DNA of 64,000 bases from Hyphomicrobiales bacterium (GCA_021775455.1 JAJFHU010000051.1:1-64000); one strand, 5' to 3'. Shown: positions 1 through 8,967, counted from the stretch's first letter. Notes: a model not told the origin generated them from the sequence alone. Program-made: numbers and translations.

Positions 1-68
1 ACTGGCAAAACTGATTCCAACACCAAGCTTCAGCGCATAACAGGTGCAAAAGCGAAGGTCGCACTCAT

Positions 69-287
69 TCAAATGCCTATCCAAAGCAAACAATCAGCCG
101 AGTTTTTCAACGGAATAGGACCTAAGCCCATCTCGCGGACATGCCCTCTTCGAGTCCAACGAAATACCCAGGACTTGCTGCCCGAGTGAGAGATGTTCAG
201 CCACAGGCCGCCACCGTCTGCGAAACGCCCACGGTTCTTGATTGCGTTGATCTGGGTAACAGAAAGTCGATTCGTTGCTCTAGCCAC
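69..287 (-). pseudogene. Phage/P4-type tyrosine integrase, N-terminal remnant
   Basis: The 72 codons encode only the arm-type DNA-binding domain (DUF4102) of P4-family tyrosine integrases: an FADGGGLWL stretch at about residues 22-30, KSWVFRW at about 38-44 and REMGLG at about 51-56 are typical. After GLGPIP the sequence loses resemblance to the family and stops within about a dozen residues, so the core-binding and catalytic (R-H-R-Y) domains are missing; the remaining bases to the left edge show no integrase-like frame. A GTG start at 285-287 fits the N-terminus. This is read as the decayed relic of an integrative element beside glpD. The AT-rich stretch from 288 to 518 holds no gene that I can support. 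Confidence 0.7.
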
Positions 288-518
288 AGTTCTTACTTTT
301 TTTCTTACTTTAAAAGCGGGATTATAGCGAATAACGACGAACAGTGAAAGACAGAAAATTAGATAAATTATAATATTAACAATGGCTTAGAAAATAATAA
401 CGAACGTAGAAAAACAGGGGTTCAAAGGTAGTATCGCCCACCATTTTATCCCCAAATAAGTGGTTCTTGAATATATTGCCGTGTTTACGGGTTGGCCAAT
501 TGACTGTACCAACGGCAG

Positions 519-2042
519 CTATTTCCAATTCTTATCCACCCACTCATTCAGTGCCGCAATTTGCTTTTTATCCATATGGATACCCAGCTTGGTGCGACGA
601 TACAGCATGTCTTCTGTAGTGCGTGCCCACTCACGCGTTTTCAAGAATTCCACTTCTGTCTGATACAACCCACAACCAAAATCTCTACCCATTTCTTCTA
701 TGCTGTGACGTCCATCAAGAATGGCCCTGGTTTCGGTTCCGTAATTTCTAGTCAAGCGCACTATGACCGAACGTTGGATAAATGGGTATTTATTGTGAAT
801 CTCCTTAACCAGCGCTTCAAAGCCATCCACGGGAAAATCGCCGCCAGGTAAATTTTGTATCGATGGTACTTTGCCTGATTTGGGAGAGAGGCGTTCCTCA
901 ACTTCCGACAGTACCGATTTTGAAAGTTTTCGAAAAGTCGTAATCTTCCCGCCAAAGATGTTTATCAGACTACCCTTGCCGGTTGTTTTTTCAGCCTTGA
1001 TCACATAATCCCGAGTAGCTTCCTGAGCCTTGGAAGTGCCATCATCAAACAATGGACGTACACCTGAGTAAGTCCACACAATGTCTTTTTCGCTAACGGG
1101 ATCCTTGAAATACTCACTCGCCATTTGGCACAGATAGCTAATCTCGCTTTGTGTGATTTTTGGTTTCTCTGAGATACCCGATTGCTCAGTATCTGTTGTG
1201 CCTATGAGTGTAAATTCCTCCTCATAGGGAATGGCGAATATGATCCGCTCATCGGAGTTTTGAAAAATATATGCCCGGTCGTGATCGAATTTTTTATTGA
1301 TTACAATGTGGCTCCCACGCACCAGCCTTACATTGTGTACATCGTATAATCCGAATACATGGTGAAGCACCTGATCAACCCATGGTCCAGTCGCATTAAT
1401 GACCAATGAAGCAGTAATTTTCTGCGTGTTTTTATTGCCTGTTTCGCCAATTTCCACCTGCCACAGGCCGTTTTTGTACGCGGCTTTCCTGACAGGAGTT
1501 CTTGGCCGAATATCAGCCCCCATTTGCTGTGCTGAACGGAGGTTAAGTATCACCAGTCTCGAATCTTCAACCCAGCAGTCAGAATACTCAAAGGCTTTCC
1601 TGTATTCCGGCTTCAGGGGTTTCCCGGCCTCATCCTGTGACAGGTTCAGGGTCTTGGTTGGTGGCAACAACTTTCGCCCGCCAAGGTTGTCGTAGAGGAA
1701 CAATCCCAGTCGAAGCAGCCATGCCGGGCGAAGACCCTTGTGGTGAGGCAATACAAACCGCATTGGGCGTATAATGTGTGGTGCCATCTTCCACAGAACT
1801 TCGCGTTCCATCAGTGCTTCACGAACGAGGCGAAATTCGAAATGCTCCAAATATCGCAAACCGCCGTGAATTAGCTTGGTTGATGCTGATGATGTGCCAC
1901 CACCAAAATCGCCGGCGTCACAAAGACAAACAGAGTAACCATGCTGTGACAATTCACGGGCAATACCAGCACCATTTATTCCGCCTCCAATAACAAGGAT
2001 ATCAAAGTGCGAGGGATCCTCTTTTGTGCCGGCCAGGTTCAT
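519..2042 (-). CDS. glpD: Aerobic glycerol-3-phosphate dehydrogenase GlpD
   Basis: This FAD enzyme of the inner membrane face oxidises sn-glycerol 3-phosphate to dihydroxyacetone phosphate and passes electrons to quinone. The 507-residue length is normal. A dinucleotide-binding GGGINGAG motif lies at about residues 19-26, followed by the family motif KLIHGGLRYLE at about 57-67 and a C-terminal cap domain from about 390. The ATG overlaps the stop codon of glpR by one base (TAATG), so the two genes are translationally coupled. Its product enters the triose-phosphate pool served by fba, pgk and pykA in this window. Confidence 0.95.
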   Translation of the reverse strand: MNLAGTKEDPSHFDILVIGGGINGAGIARELSQHGYSVCLCDAGDFGGGTSSASTKLIHGGLRYLEHFEFRLVREALMEREVLWKMAPHIIRPMRFVLPHHKGLRPAWLLRLGLFLYDNLGGRKLLPPTKTLNLSQDEAGKPLKPEYRKAFEYSDCWVEDSRLVILNLRSAQQMGADIRPRTPVRKAAYKNGLWQVEIGETGNKNTQKITASLVINATGPWVDQVLHHVFGLYDVHNVRLVRGSHIVINKKFDHDRAYIFQNSDERIIFAIPYEEEFTLIGTTDTEQSGISEKPKITQSEISYLCQMASEYFKDPVSEKDIVWTYSGVRPLFDDGTSKAQEATRDYVIKAEKTTGKGSLINIFGGKITTFRKLSKSVLSEVEERLSPKSGKVPSIQNLPGGDFPVDGFEALVKEIHNKYPFIQRSVIVRLTRNYGTETRAILDGRHSIEEMGRDFGCGLYQTEVEFLKTREWARTTEDMLYRRTKLGIHMDKKQIAALNEWVDKNWK

Positions 2043-2830
2043 TATATCACTTCAGAGAATTTGATTTCGTTTGCAACCACCAAATCTACTTCTGACTCTT
2101 CACAAATTTTGACAAACGCCCTTTCAGGCTTTTTATCCGTTACAAACATATCCAGATCATCCACGTGACCGATTTCAACTGGTGCGCGTCGTTCGAATTT
2201 GCTGCTGTCAGCAGCCAGAATTGTCTGGTGCGCCTGTTTGATAATCGCCTGTGTGACACGAACCTCGCGGTAATCGAAATCCAGCAAGGAACCGGACTGA
2301 TCAATGGCTGAAGTTCCGATTACGGCGTAATCGACCTTGAATTGTCTAATTAGATCGATTGCAGCGGCACCTACAATTCCACCGTCAGATTTGCGCACCA
2401 TACCGCCAGCGATAAATAGCTCAATATCTGGAGAATCTGAAAGAATATGCGCGACATTTAAATTGTTAGTGATAACCATCAAACCCTTGTGGTTTCGAAG
2501 AGACAGGGCGACCTGTTCTGTAGTCGTTCCAATATTCAGGATGAGTGAAGCATTATCCGGGATAATTGACGCCACAACTTCACCGATACGTTTCTTGCTA
2601 TCGGCGCTGATCTCGCGTCTTGCCTTGTATGCAACATTGACAGTATTGGAAGGAAACACTGCGCCACCGTGGACACGATTCAATTCTCCAAAATTGCAAA
2701 GATCGTTGAGATCCTTTCGGATTGTCTGAGGCGTTACTTCAAAATCCGACGACAACAGATCCACGGTCACATGACCTTTTCTGCGCGCAATCTCGAGTAT
2801 CTCCATTTGCCGGGGCGTCAGTGCAATCAA
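2042..2830 (-). CDS. glpR: DeoR/GlpR-family transcriptional repressor
   Basis: The 262-residue protein has a DeoR-type winged helix at residues 1-57, including TIRKDLNDL at 36-44 and RVHGGA at 52-57, and a DeoR C-terminal sugar-phosphate sensor domain with the IGTTTE loop. Family members of this kind repress glycerol genes and are relieved by glycerol 3-phosphate. It is the first gene of glpR-glpD and diverges from the glycerol transporter operon, which points to control of both. The start is a TTG: a GGAG lies seven bases upstream, whereas the nearby ATG at the CATG of 2833-2836 is out of frame and closes at once. Confidence 0.88.
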   Translation of the reverse strand: MIALTPRQMEILEIARRKGHVTVDLLSSDFEVTPQTIRKDLNDLCNFGELNRVHGGAVFPSNTVNVAYKARREISADSKKRIGEVVASIIPDNASLILNIGTTTEQVALSLRNHKGLMVITNNLNVAHILSDSPDIELFIAGGMVRKSDGGIVGAAAIDLIRQFKVDYAVIGTSAIDQSGSLLDFDYREVRVTQAIIKQAHQTILAADSSKFERRAPVEIGHVDDLDMFVTDKKPERAFVKICEESEVDLVVANEIKFSEVI

Positions 2831-2987
2831 ATCATGTCTCCAAGTTTATTTTCGCATATTTGCGTTTTTTTTCGGTTTTATCAATATACTTTCTATTGAC
2901 TTTCGTTTCTTTTCGTAATTTTGTTAACCAAGAACCGGCTTTGGAATAGATTTCCGATAACAGTTTAATTTTGGGAGGAGAAAAAGC
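2831..2987. promoter_or_regulatory. Divergent glpR-glpD / glpVSTPQU control region with CGAAA repeats
   Basis: The region separates the divergent glycerol operons. On the plus strand a TTGACT (2896-2901) can serve as a -35 box with a weak AT-rich -10 near 2919. The stretch 2901-2916 reads as repeated TTTCG units (ACGAAA direct repeats on the minus strand), lying in the promoter spacer. On the minus strand TTGATA (2884-2879) and AAATAT (2861-2856), spaced 17 bases, form a candidate glpR promoter, and further CGAAAA units fall inside its spacer. CGAAA-type repeats are common in operators of DeoR-family repressors, so GlpR binding here is inferred. The glpV Shine-Dalgarno GGGAGGAG precedes the ATG. 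Confidence 0.55.
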
Positions 2988-4721
2988 ATGAAAAAATTGC
3001 TCATGACAACCGTTGCAGTTGTTGCGTTGCAATTCGGCGCGGCTTCGGCATTTGCTGGAATGGATGAGGCAAAAAAGTGGATTGCAGATGAGTTTCAACC
3101 ATCAGCATTGTCTCAAGACGAACAGATGAAAGAAATGGAATGGTTCGTTAATGCTGCCAAGCCATTTGCCGGAATGGAAATTAACGTTCTTTCAGAAACA
3201 ATTCCAACGCATACCTATGAAAGCCAGACTCTGACAAAGGCGTTTGAAGAAATCACAGGTATCAAGGTAAATCACCAGCTGCTTGGTGAAGGTGAAGTGG
3301 TTCAGGCAGTTCAAACACAGATGCAAACTGGCCGTAACCTGTATGATGCCTATATTAACGATTCAGACCTGATCGGCACCCATTCACGACTGCAACTGGC
3401 CGTGAACCTTTCAGATTTTATGGCAGGTGATGGCAAGGATGTTACCAATCCAGGTCTTGATGTAGATGATTTCATAGGTAAATCATTTACCACCGGTCCT
3501 GACGGCAAACTCTATCAGCTACCTGACCAGCAATTTGCCAATCTTTACTGGTTTCGAAAAGACTGGTTTGACCGGCCAGATTTGAAGGAAAAATTCAAAG
3601 CAAAGTACGGCTATGACCTTGGTGTTCCTGTTAACTGGTCAGCTTATGAAGACATTGCCGAGTTCTTCTCAAAGGACGTAAAGGAAATTGACGGAGTCAC
3701 CGTTTATGGTCACATGGACTACGGCAAACGCGCACCTGACCTTGGCTGGCGCATGACTGATGCCTGGCTTTCAATGGCAGGTGCAGGTTCCAAGGGTAAA
3801 CCAAATGGTCGTCCAATTGATGAATGGGGCATTCGTATGGAAGAGGGTTCCTGTAATCCGGCGGGTGCTTCTGTCAGCCGCGGGGGAGGAACAAATGGCC
3901 CGGCTGCTGTTTATGCAATTCGCAAGTGGGATGAATGGCTGCGCCAATATGCACCTCCAGGAGCTGCGGACTACGATTTTTATCAGTCACTGCCGGCACT
4001 TTCACAAGGTAATGTTGCTCAGCAAATCTTTTGGTACACGGCGTTTACAGCTTCCATGGTTGCCCCGAAATCTGACGGTAATAATACCGTTGATGATGCG
4101 GGCGATCCGCTTTGGAGAATGGCACCGTCACCCCATGGTCCATACTGGGTGGAAGGTCAAAAACTCGGTTATCAGGATGCAGGTTCGTGGACCATATTAA
4201 AATCAACACCGGCGGATCGCGCCAAGGCTGCTTGGCTTTATGCTCAGTTTGTTGTTTCAAAAACAGTTGATGTGAAGAAAAGCCATACCGGGTTGACCTT
4301 TATTCGTGACTCCACAGTGAACCATGAAAGCTTTACTGAACGTGCACCGAAGCTCGGCGGGCTGATCGAGTTTTATCGCTCTCCCGACCGCGTGAACTGG
4401 TCGCCAACCGGCGTTAATGTACCGGACTATCCAAAACTTGCACAATTGTGGTGGCAGCAGATTGGTGATGTCAACTCTGGCGCCTTTACACCACAGGAAG
4501 CGATGGATCGCCTGGCCGGTGAAATGGACACTATCATGGGCCGCATGCAGCGAGCCGATGAGGCTAACGGCACGTATGGTGGTTGTGGCCCGCGCCTCAA
4601 CGACGAAAAGGATCCTTCCGAATGGCTTGGCAAGGGTGGCGCGAAGGCAAAACTTGATAATGAAAAGCCTCAAGGTGAAACTGTGAACTATGATGAGTTG
4701 GTGGCTCGCTGGTCACAGTAG
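2988..4721 (+). CDS. glpV: Glycerol ABC transporter, periplasmic substrate-binding protein GlpV
   Basis: This 577-residue extracytoplasmic solute-binding protein begins with a signal peptide (MKKLL, hydrophobic core, cleavage after AFA at about residue 23). Its large size and sequence style match the glycerol-binding GlpV component of the rhizobial transporter (glpSTPQUV genes, as named in Rhizobium leguminosarum). It is the first gene of a plus-strand operon followed by two ATPases, two permeases and GlpU, so substrate delivery to GlpP/GlpQ is the inferred role. A GGGAGGAG Shine-Dalgarno precedes the ATG. In R. leguminosarum, as I recall, glpV is placed last rather than first. Confidence 0.88.
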   Translation: MKKLLMTTVAVVALQFGAASAFAGMDEAKKWIADEFQPSALSQDEQMKEMEWFVNAAKPFAGMEINVLSETIPTHTYESQTLTKAFEEITGIKVNHQLLGEGEVVQAVQTQMQTGRNLYDAYINDSDLIGTHSRLQLAVNLSDFMAGDGKDVTNPGLDVDDFIGKSFTTGPDGKLYQLPDQQFANLYWFRKDWFDRPDLKEKFKAKYGYDLGVPVNWSAYEDIAEFFSKDVKEIDGVTVYGHMDYGKRAPDLGWRMTDAWLSMAGAGSKGKPNGRPIDEWGIRMEEGSCNPAGASVSRGGGTNGPAAVYAIRKWDEWLRQYAPPGAADYDFYQSLPALSQGNVAQQIFWYTAFTASMVAPKSDGNNTVDDAGDPLWRMAPSPHGPYWVEGQKLGYQDAGSWTILKSTPADRAKAAWLYAQFVVSKTVDVKKSHTGLTFIRDSTVNHESFTERAPKLGGLIEFYRSPDRVNWSPTGVNVPDYPKLAQLWWQQIGDVNSGAFTPQEAMDRLAGEMDTIMGRMQRADEANGTYGGCGPRLNDEKDPSEWLGKGGAKAKLDNEKPQGETVNYDELVARWSQ

Positions 4722-4744
4722 AGAAGATGTTCTTCCCAGCATTT

Positions 4745-4770
4745 GACCCGGCATGCGTTTGTGTCGGGTC
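4745..4770 (+). other. Intercistronic hairpin between glpV and glpS
   Basis: GACCCG (4745-4750) and CGGGTC (4765-4770) form a stem in the 107-base gap between glpV and glpS. Only a weak ATTTGTT follows, so it is not a convincing full terminator. Such a stem after a binding-protein gene usually stabilises the upstream message or attenuates transcription, giving more binding protein than membrane components; that role is inferred. Confidence 0.5.
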
Positions 4771-4828
4771 ATTTGTTATGTAGTTTAATCTTGCGTGATT
4801 TTTACCTGCTTTTGAGGAGAGGCTGAAA

Positions 4829-5887
4829 GTGCTTGAACTCAAGAATGTCCGGAAATCGGTCCTGGGTGAGGTTCATATTCATCCCACCGATCTGCTATTG
4901 GACACAGGCGGCTTTAATATTTTGCTGGGTACAACGCTTGCGGGAAAAACCACACTCATGCATTTGATGGCGGGTTTGGAAAAACCAACATCTGGCGAAA
5001 TCTGGTTCAACGGTTCAAACGTCACGGGGATGGCAGTCCAGAAACGCAACGTATCGATGGTTTATCAGCAGTTCATAAACTACCCCAACATGACCGTATT
5101 TGAGAATATTGCATCACCTTTAAAGGTGGGCTGCATACTTCCAGCTGAAATAAAGAGGCGGGTAGGCGAAATGGCAGAGCTGATGAAAATTTCTCCGATG
5201 CTCGACCGTCGGCCTTCTGAATTGTCAGGGGGACAACAGCAGCGCACAGCCATGGCGCGTGCGCTTGTAAAAGAGTCCGATCTTGTGCTTCTGGATGAAC
5301 CCCTGGCCAATCTTGATTTCAAGCTACGCGAGGAATTGCGGGATGAACTACCCAAATTGTTCAAAGAACGCAATTGTGTGGTGGTGTATGCAACAACCGA
5401 GCCGACAGAGGCATTGCTCCTTGGAGGTAAAACAGCAGCGCTGCATGAAGGAAGGGTTGTTGATTTCGGTGTAACTGGTGAGAAATACCGGCAACCCGTG
5501 GATCTCACAAGCGCCGGAGTTTTTTCCGAGCCACCGATCAATACAGTTTCGGTCACAAAAAGAGGGCAGGAACTACACCTGGATTACGGCACGTCATGGT
5601 CCATCGGGAAGAGCAAACTGCCCGATGGGAACTACACAGTTGGCATTCGGGCTCATAATGTGATTGTCGAAAGGTCTGCAAGAAAATCGATAAAGATTTC
5701 TGGTACAGTAAAGGTAGCAGAGATAAGCGGCTCGGAAAGCATGATCCACTTCGATGCTTTCGACAAGTCATGGATATCGCTTTCGCAGGGTGTCCATATT
5801 TATGAAAGTGGTGAAGACATCACGTTATACATGGATGCGTCTCACCTCATGTATTTCGACCAGAACGGGAAGTTGGTGGGGATATAA
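4829..5887 (+). CDS. glpS: Glycerol ABC transporter ATP-binding protein GlpS
   Basis: This 352-residue cytoplasmic ATPase belongs to the MalK/UgpC type with a C-terminal TOBE-like region. Walker A is GTTLAGKTT (34-42), the signature LSGGQ is intact (132-136) and Walker B ends in LLDE (about 154-157). The switch histidine, normally in a THD motif, is replaced: the sequence there is YATTEP with Thr at position 190. It pairs with GlpT, which has the opposite set of changes. The start is GTG with GAGGAG upstream; an earlier ATG in frame is absent. It ends three bases before glpT. Confidence 0.88.
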   Translation: MLELKNVRKSVLGEVHIHPTDLLLDTGGFNILLGTTLAGKTTLMHLMAGLEKPTSGEIWFNGSNVTGMAVQKRNVSMVYQQFINYPNMTVFENIASPLKVGCILPAEIKRRVGEMAELMKISPMLDRRPSELSGGQQQRTAMARALVKESDLVLLDEPLANLDFKLREELRDELPKLFKERNCVVVYATTEPTEALLLGGKTAALHEGRVVDFGVTGEKYRQPVDLTSAGVFSEPPINTVSVTKRGQELHLDYGTSWSIGKSKLPDGNYTVGIRAHNVIVERSARKSIKISGTVKVAEISGSESMIHFDAFDKSWISLSQGVHIYESGEDITLYMDASHLMYFDQNGKLVGI

Positions 5888-5890
5888 TTC

Positions 5891-6961
5891 ATGGCTCGTA
5901 TTACGCTTTCCAACTTGCGTCATAGCTATCTGGATAACCCGGTATCAGAAGATGATTGGGCCCTGAAACAACTGGATATCAATTGGGAAGATGGAGGAGC
6001 TTTTGCGCTTCTGGGCCCTTCAGGATGCGGGAAGACAACGCTGCTCAATTTAATCTCGGGACTGTTGGTGCCATCGCAAGGTGATATTCTGTTCGACGGG
6101 GAAAGCGTAACCAATCAAACTCCCGAAGAGCGCCACATAGCACAGGTGTTCCAGTTTCCGGTCGTTTACGACACTATGACCGTTTACGATAATCTGGCGT
6201 TTCCCTTGCGAAACCGGAAAGTGTCCGAAGATATTATTGCCCAACGTGTTGCCGAAGTAGCCGAGATGACCGATCTGACCGGAATGCTGAACAAGCGTGC
6301 TTCCGGACTAACGGCTGACGGTAAACAAAAGATATCGCTGGGACGCGGGTTAGTTCGCACGGATGTGAACGCAATCCTGTTTGACGAACCACTTACAGTT
6401 ATTGATCCTCATCTGAAATTCCAGTTGCGGGCAAAATTGAAGGAACTGCACTCTCGGGTCAGCAATACGATGATCTACGTTACCCACGATCAGACAGAAG
6501 CACTGACATTCGCAGATACGGTTATAGTAATGAATGCAGGAGAAGTGGTTCAAGTTGGTACGCCGAAGGATTTGTTTGAAAAACCGGCACACACTTTTGT
6601 AGGTCATTTCATTGGGTCACCGGGTATGAACATTTTGCCGTGCAATATCGACAACGGCAAGGCTTATCTTGGTAGCAGTCAAATCAAGACCGATAACCGG
6701 GCAACCAAAGGTGTAACCAACGCAGAAATCGGCGTCAGACCAGAGTTTGTCAGTTTCGAATCCAAGGGCCTGGATGTAAAAATTACCAAGGTAAACGATG
6801 TGGGCCGATTCAAGATTGTTGAGGTTGATTTAATGGGGCATTCGGTAAAATTGCTTATGGGCGAGGAGCAATCCATTCCAGCCGAGAACGCAAAAATTGA
6901 ATTCAATCCGAAGTTTACGAGAATATATGCAAACAGTCATTTGTGTGAGCAGGAGCGATGA
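5891..6961 (+). CDS. glpT: Glycerol ABC transporter ATP-binding protein GlpT
   Basis: This is the second ATPase, 356 residues. Walker A is canonical (GPSGCGKTT, 42-50), Walker B reads LFDEP (163-167) and the switch His199 is present in THD. The signature is degenerate: LTADGKQ (140-146) instead of LSGGQ. Paired with GlpS, whose signature is intact but switch His is lost, this predicts one working and one degenerate nucleotide site. Glycerol/polyol import from the periplasm is the inferred role. Its TGA overlaps the glpP ATG by four bases. Confidence 0.88.
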   Translation: MARITLSNLRHSYLDNPVSEDDWALKQLDINWEDGGAFALLGPSGCGKTTLLNLISGLLVPSQGDILFDGESVTNQTPEERHIAQVFQFPVVYDTMTVYDNLAFPLRNRKVSEDIIAQRVAEVAEMTDLTGMLNKRASGLTADGKQKISLGRGLVRTDVNAILFDEPLTVIDPHLKFQLRAKLKELHSRVSNTMIYVTHDQTEALTFADTVIVMNAGEVVQVGTPKDLFEKPAHTFVGHFIGSPGMNILPCNIDNGKAYLGSSQIKTDNRATKGVTNAEIGVRPEFVSFESKGLDVKITKVNDVGRFKIVEVDLMGHSVKLLMGEEQSIPAENAKIEFNPKFTRIYANSHLCEQER

Positions 6962-7821
6962 ACAAGACCGTCAATCAAAAAGCATGGTTTTTCGTTTTAC
7001 CAGTTTTAATTCTGGTGGCATTCAATGCCTTGATACCATTAATGACTGTCGTCAATTATTCGGTTCAGGAGACTTTCGGGAACAATGCCTTCTTCTGGTC
7101 CGGGCTTACCTGGTTTCAGGAAATCCTGACATCAGACAGATTTCACGCTTCTCTTGGCCGACAGTTGTTTTTCACTTTTACCATACTCGCCATTGAAGTG
7201 CCTCTCGGCGTGATGATTGCGCTCGCAATGCCGCGAAAAGGCATTTGGGTTTCTGTATGTCTGGTGCTGATGGCCATGCCGCTTTTGATTCCCTGGAACG
7301 TGGTCGGCGCTATGTGGAACATATTCGGGCTTCCCGAAATCGGTTTGTTGGGAAAGACGCTCAATACGCTCGGATTTGATTACAATTACACCCGCCAGCC
7401 TGGGGATGCGTGGTTTACACTCATATTGATGGATGTCTGGCACTGGACTTCACTGGTGGTACTGCTTGCCTATGCCGGTCTGGTTTCAATTCCGGATGAC
7501 TATTATCAGGCTGCAAAGATTGATGGTGCCAGTTCCTGGGCGGTTTTCCGTTATATCCAGTTACCTAAAATGAAAAGGGTACTGACAATTGCAATCCTGC
7601 TTCGGTTCATGGATTCATTCAATATATATACGGAACCTTCGGTGCTAACAGGCGGCGGGCCCGGCAACTCCACAACGCTTTTGTCGATTGATCTTGTGAA
7701 AATAGCCCTGGGCCAATTTGACCTCGGCCCGGCTGCGGCAATGTCATTGATCTATTTTCTCGTAATCCTGCTTACCAGTTGGGTTTTCTATGCCGTCATG
7801 ACACGTGATGAGGAGGACTAG
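6958..7821 (+). CDS. glpP: Glycerol ABC transporter permease GlpP
   Basis: This 287-residue inner-membrane permease of the MalF/UgpA type has a first membrane helix at about residues 10-32 and a run of further helices. An EAA-like loop is visible around residues 185-215 (YQAAKIDGASSW then the IQLPKMK region), which contacts the ATPase. It overlaps glpT by ATGA and is three bases from glpQ, so the two permeases are co-translated. Together with GlpQ it should form the translocation pore for glycerol. Confidence 0.9.
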   Translation: MNKTVNQKAWFFVLPVLILVAFNALIPLMTVVNYSVQETFGNNAFFWSGLTWFQEILTSDRFHASLGRQLFFTFTILAIEVPLGVMIALAMPRKGIWVSVCLVLMAMPLLIPWNVVGAMWNIFGLPEIGLLGKTLNTLGFDYNYTRQPGDAWFTLILMDVWHWTSLVVLLAYAGLVSIPDDYYQAAKIDGASSWAVFRYIQLPKMKRVLTIAILLRFMDSFNIYTEPSVLTGGGPGNSTTLLSIDLVKIALGQFDLGPAAAMSLIYFLVILLTSWVFYAVMTRDEED

Positions 7822-7824
7822 GTT

Positions 7825-8625
7825 ATGAGAAGGCACACTTGGATTATTCCCACAGTTTACATCATTTTCCTGATGCTGCCGATTTATTGGCTTGTCAGCA
7901 TGTCATTCAAGACCACAAATGAAATTCTGGGTTCGTTTACACTGTGGCCACAAGATTTCACTCTGGAAAATTATCGTACAATATTTACCGATCCGACCTG
8001 GTATAACGGGTACATAAACTCAATTATCTATGTTTCCATAAACACAGTGTTATCCGTCGCAGTTGCCTTGCCAGCCGCTTACGCGTTCTCAAGGTATCGC
8101 TTTTTAGGCGACAAACATCTGTTCTTTTGGCTTCTAACGAACCGCATGGCCCCGGCGGCAGTGTTCGCGCTTCCATTCTTCCAACTTTATTCTGCCGTTG
8201 GAATTTTTGACACCCATCTGGCAGTTGCGCTTGCACACACGCTTTTCAATATTCCGCTGGCGGTATGGATATTAGAGGGCTTCATGTCCAGTGTGCCAAA
8301 ACAACTTGATGAAACCGCCTACATAGACGGATACTCGTTCCCGGCATTTTTCACGAAAATTTTCATTCCGACCATTGGTGCCGGGATTGGTGTAGCGGCT
8401 TTTTTCTGCTTCATGTTTTCATGGGTGGAATTATTGTTGGCAAAGACGTTGACGGCAGTTGCGGCGAAGCCAATTGCAGCGACCATGACAAAGACAGCCT
8501 CTTCATCCGGCTATGAATTGGGATTGCTTGCGGCAGCAGGAACCCTCACAATAATTCCCGGAGCAATAGTCATATATTTTGTCCGAAACTACATCGCCAA
8601 GGGTTTTGCCCTTGGGCGGGTTTAG
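7825..8625 (+). CDS. glpQ: Glycerol ABC transporter permease GlpQ
   Basis: This 266-residue permease is of the MalG/UgpE type: an N-terminal helix, the periplasmic segment LENYRTIF, and an EAA-like loop (LDETAYIDGYSF, about residues 164-175) for ATPase docking. It is the partner of GlpP in the heterodimeric channel. The name GlpQ follows rhizobial transporter usage and is not the glycerophosphodiester phosphodiesterase of the same symbol in enteric bacteria. Confidence 0.88.
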   Translation: MRRHTWIIPTVYIIFLMLPIYWLVSMSFKTTNEILGSFTLWPQDFTLENYRTIFTDPTWYNGYINSIIYVSINTVLSVAVALPAAYAFSRYRFLGDKHLFFWLLTNRMAPAAVFALPFFQLYSAVGIFDTHLAVALAHTLFNIPLAVWILEGFMSSVPKQLDETAYIDGYSFPAFFTKIFIPTIGAGIGVAAFFCFMFSWVELLLAKTLTAVAAKPIAATMTKTASSSGYELGLLAAAGTLTIIPGAIVIYFVRNYIAKGFALGRV

Positions 8626-8634
8626 GATCTGCCC

Positions 8635-8967
8635 ATGATGCTGATGTTTCAATCTGCCCTGTTCAGCGTTGACTGGTGGACCGAGCCGCTGGGCTCCTGG
8701 ATGGCCTGGACTCGCGCAACAGCAGCGTTTTTCATTTTTATATTTGCCTGCATCGCAGCAATGGGGATTTGGGAATACAAAGTGCCAGGTGGAAATCCTC
8801 GACGTGGTGTATTTGCCTTGGACACAACCAGGGGAGACAGGCTCTTCTTGTCACTGCTTGGTAGTGCGTTTATTTTTATTGCGTGGATTTTCTTTGTCAG
8901 CACCACTTTATGGTGGCCATTGCTGATTTGTATCCTGTGGGCAGTGTTTGTGTTCAGAAAAGTGTGA
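8635..8967 (+). CDS. glpU: GlpU, small DUF2160 membrane protein of the glycerol transporter
   Basis: The 110-residue protein has about three hydrophobic segments (near residues 25-45, 70-88 and 92-107) and the Trp-rich start typical of DUF2160 proteins that accompany glycerol ABC transporters. Its biochemical job is not established; an accessory or stabilising subunit is usually assumed. It closes the operon, ten bases after glpQ. ATG codons at 8635 and 8638 are both possible starts. Confidence 0.8.
   Translation: MMLMFQSALFSVDWWTEPLGSWMAWTRATAAFFIFIFACIAAMGIWEYKVPGGNPRRGVFALDTTRGDRLFLSLLGSAFIFIAWIFFVSTTLWWPLLICILWAVFVFRKV

Noticed and set aside
1-189. Plus-strand open frame from the left edge
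   Set aside because: It overlaps the integrase remnant, shows no recognisable domain and has no upstream context.
415-450. tRNA-like 3' end: a TTCAAAG T-loop pattern followed by CCCACCA
   Set aside because: The T-stem arms do not pair and no acceptor, D or anticodon arm is found upstream. At most a decayed attachment site.
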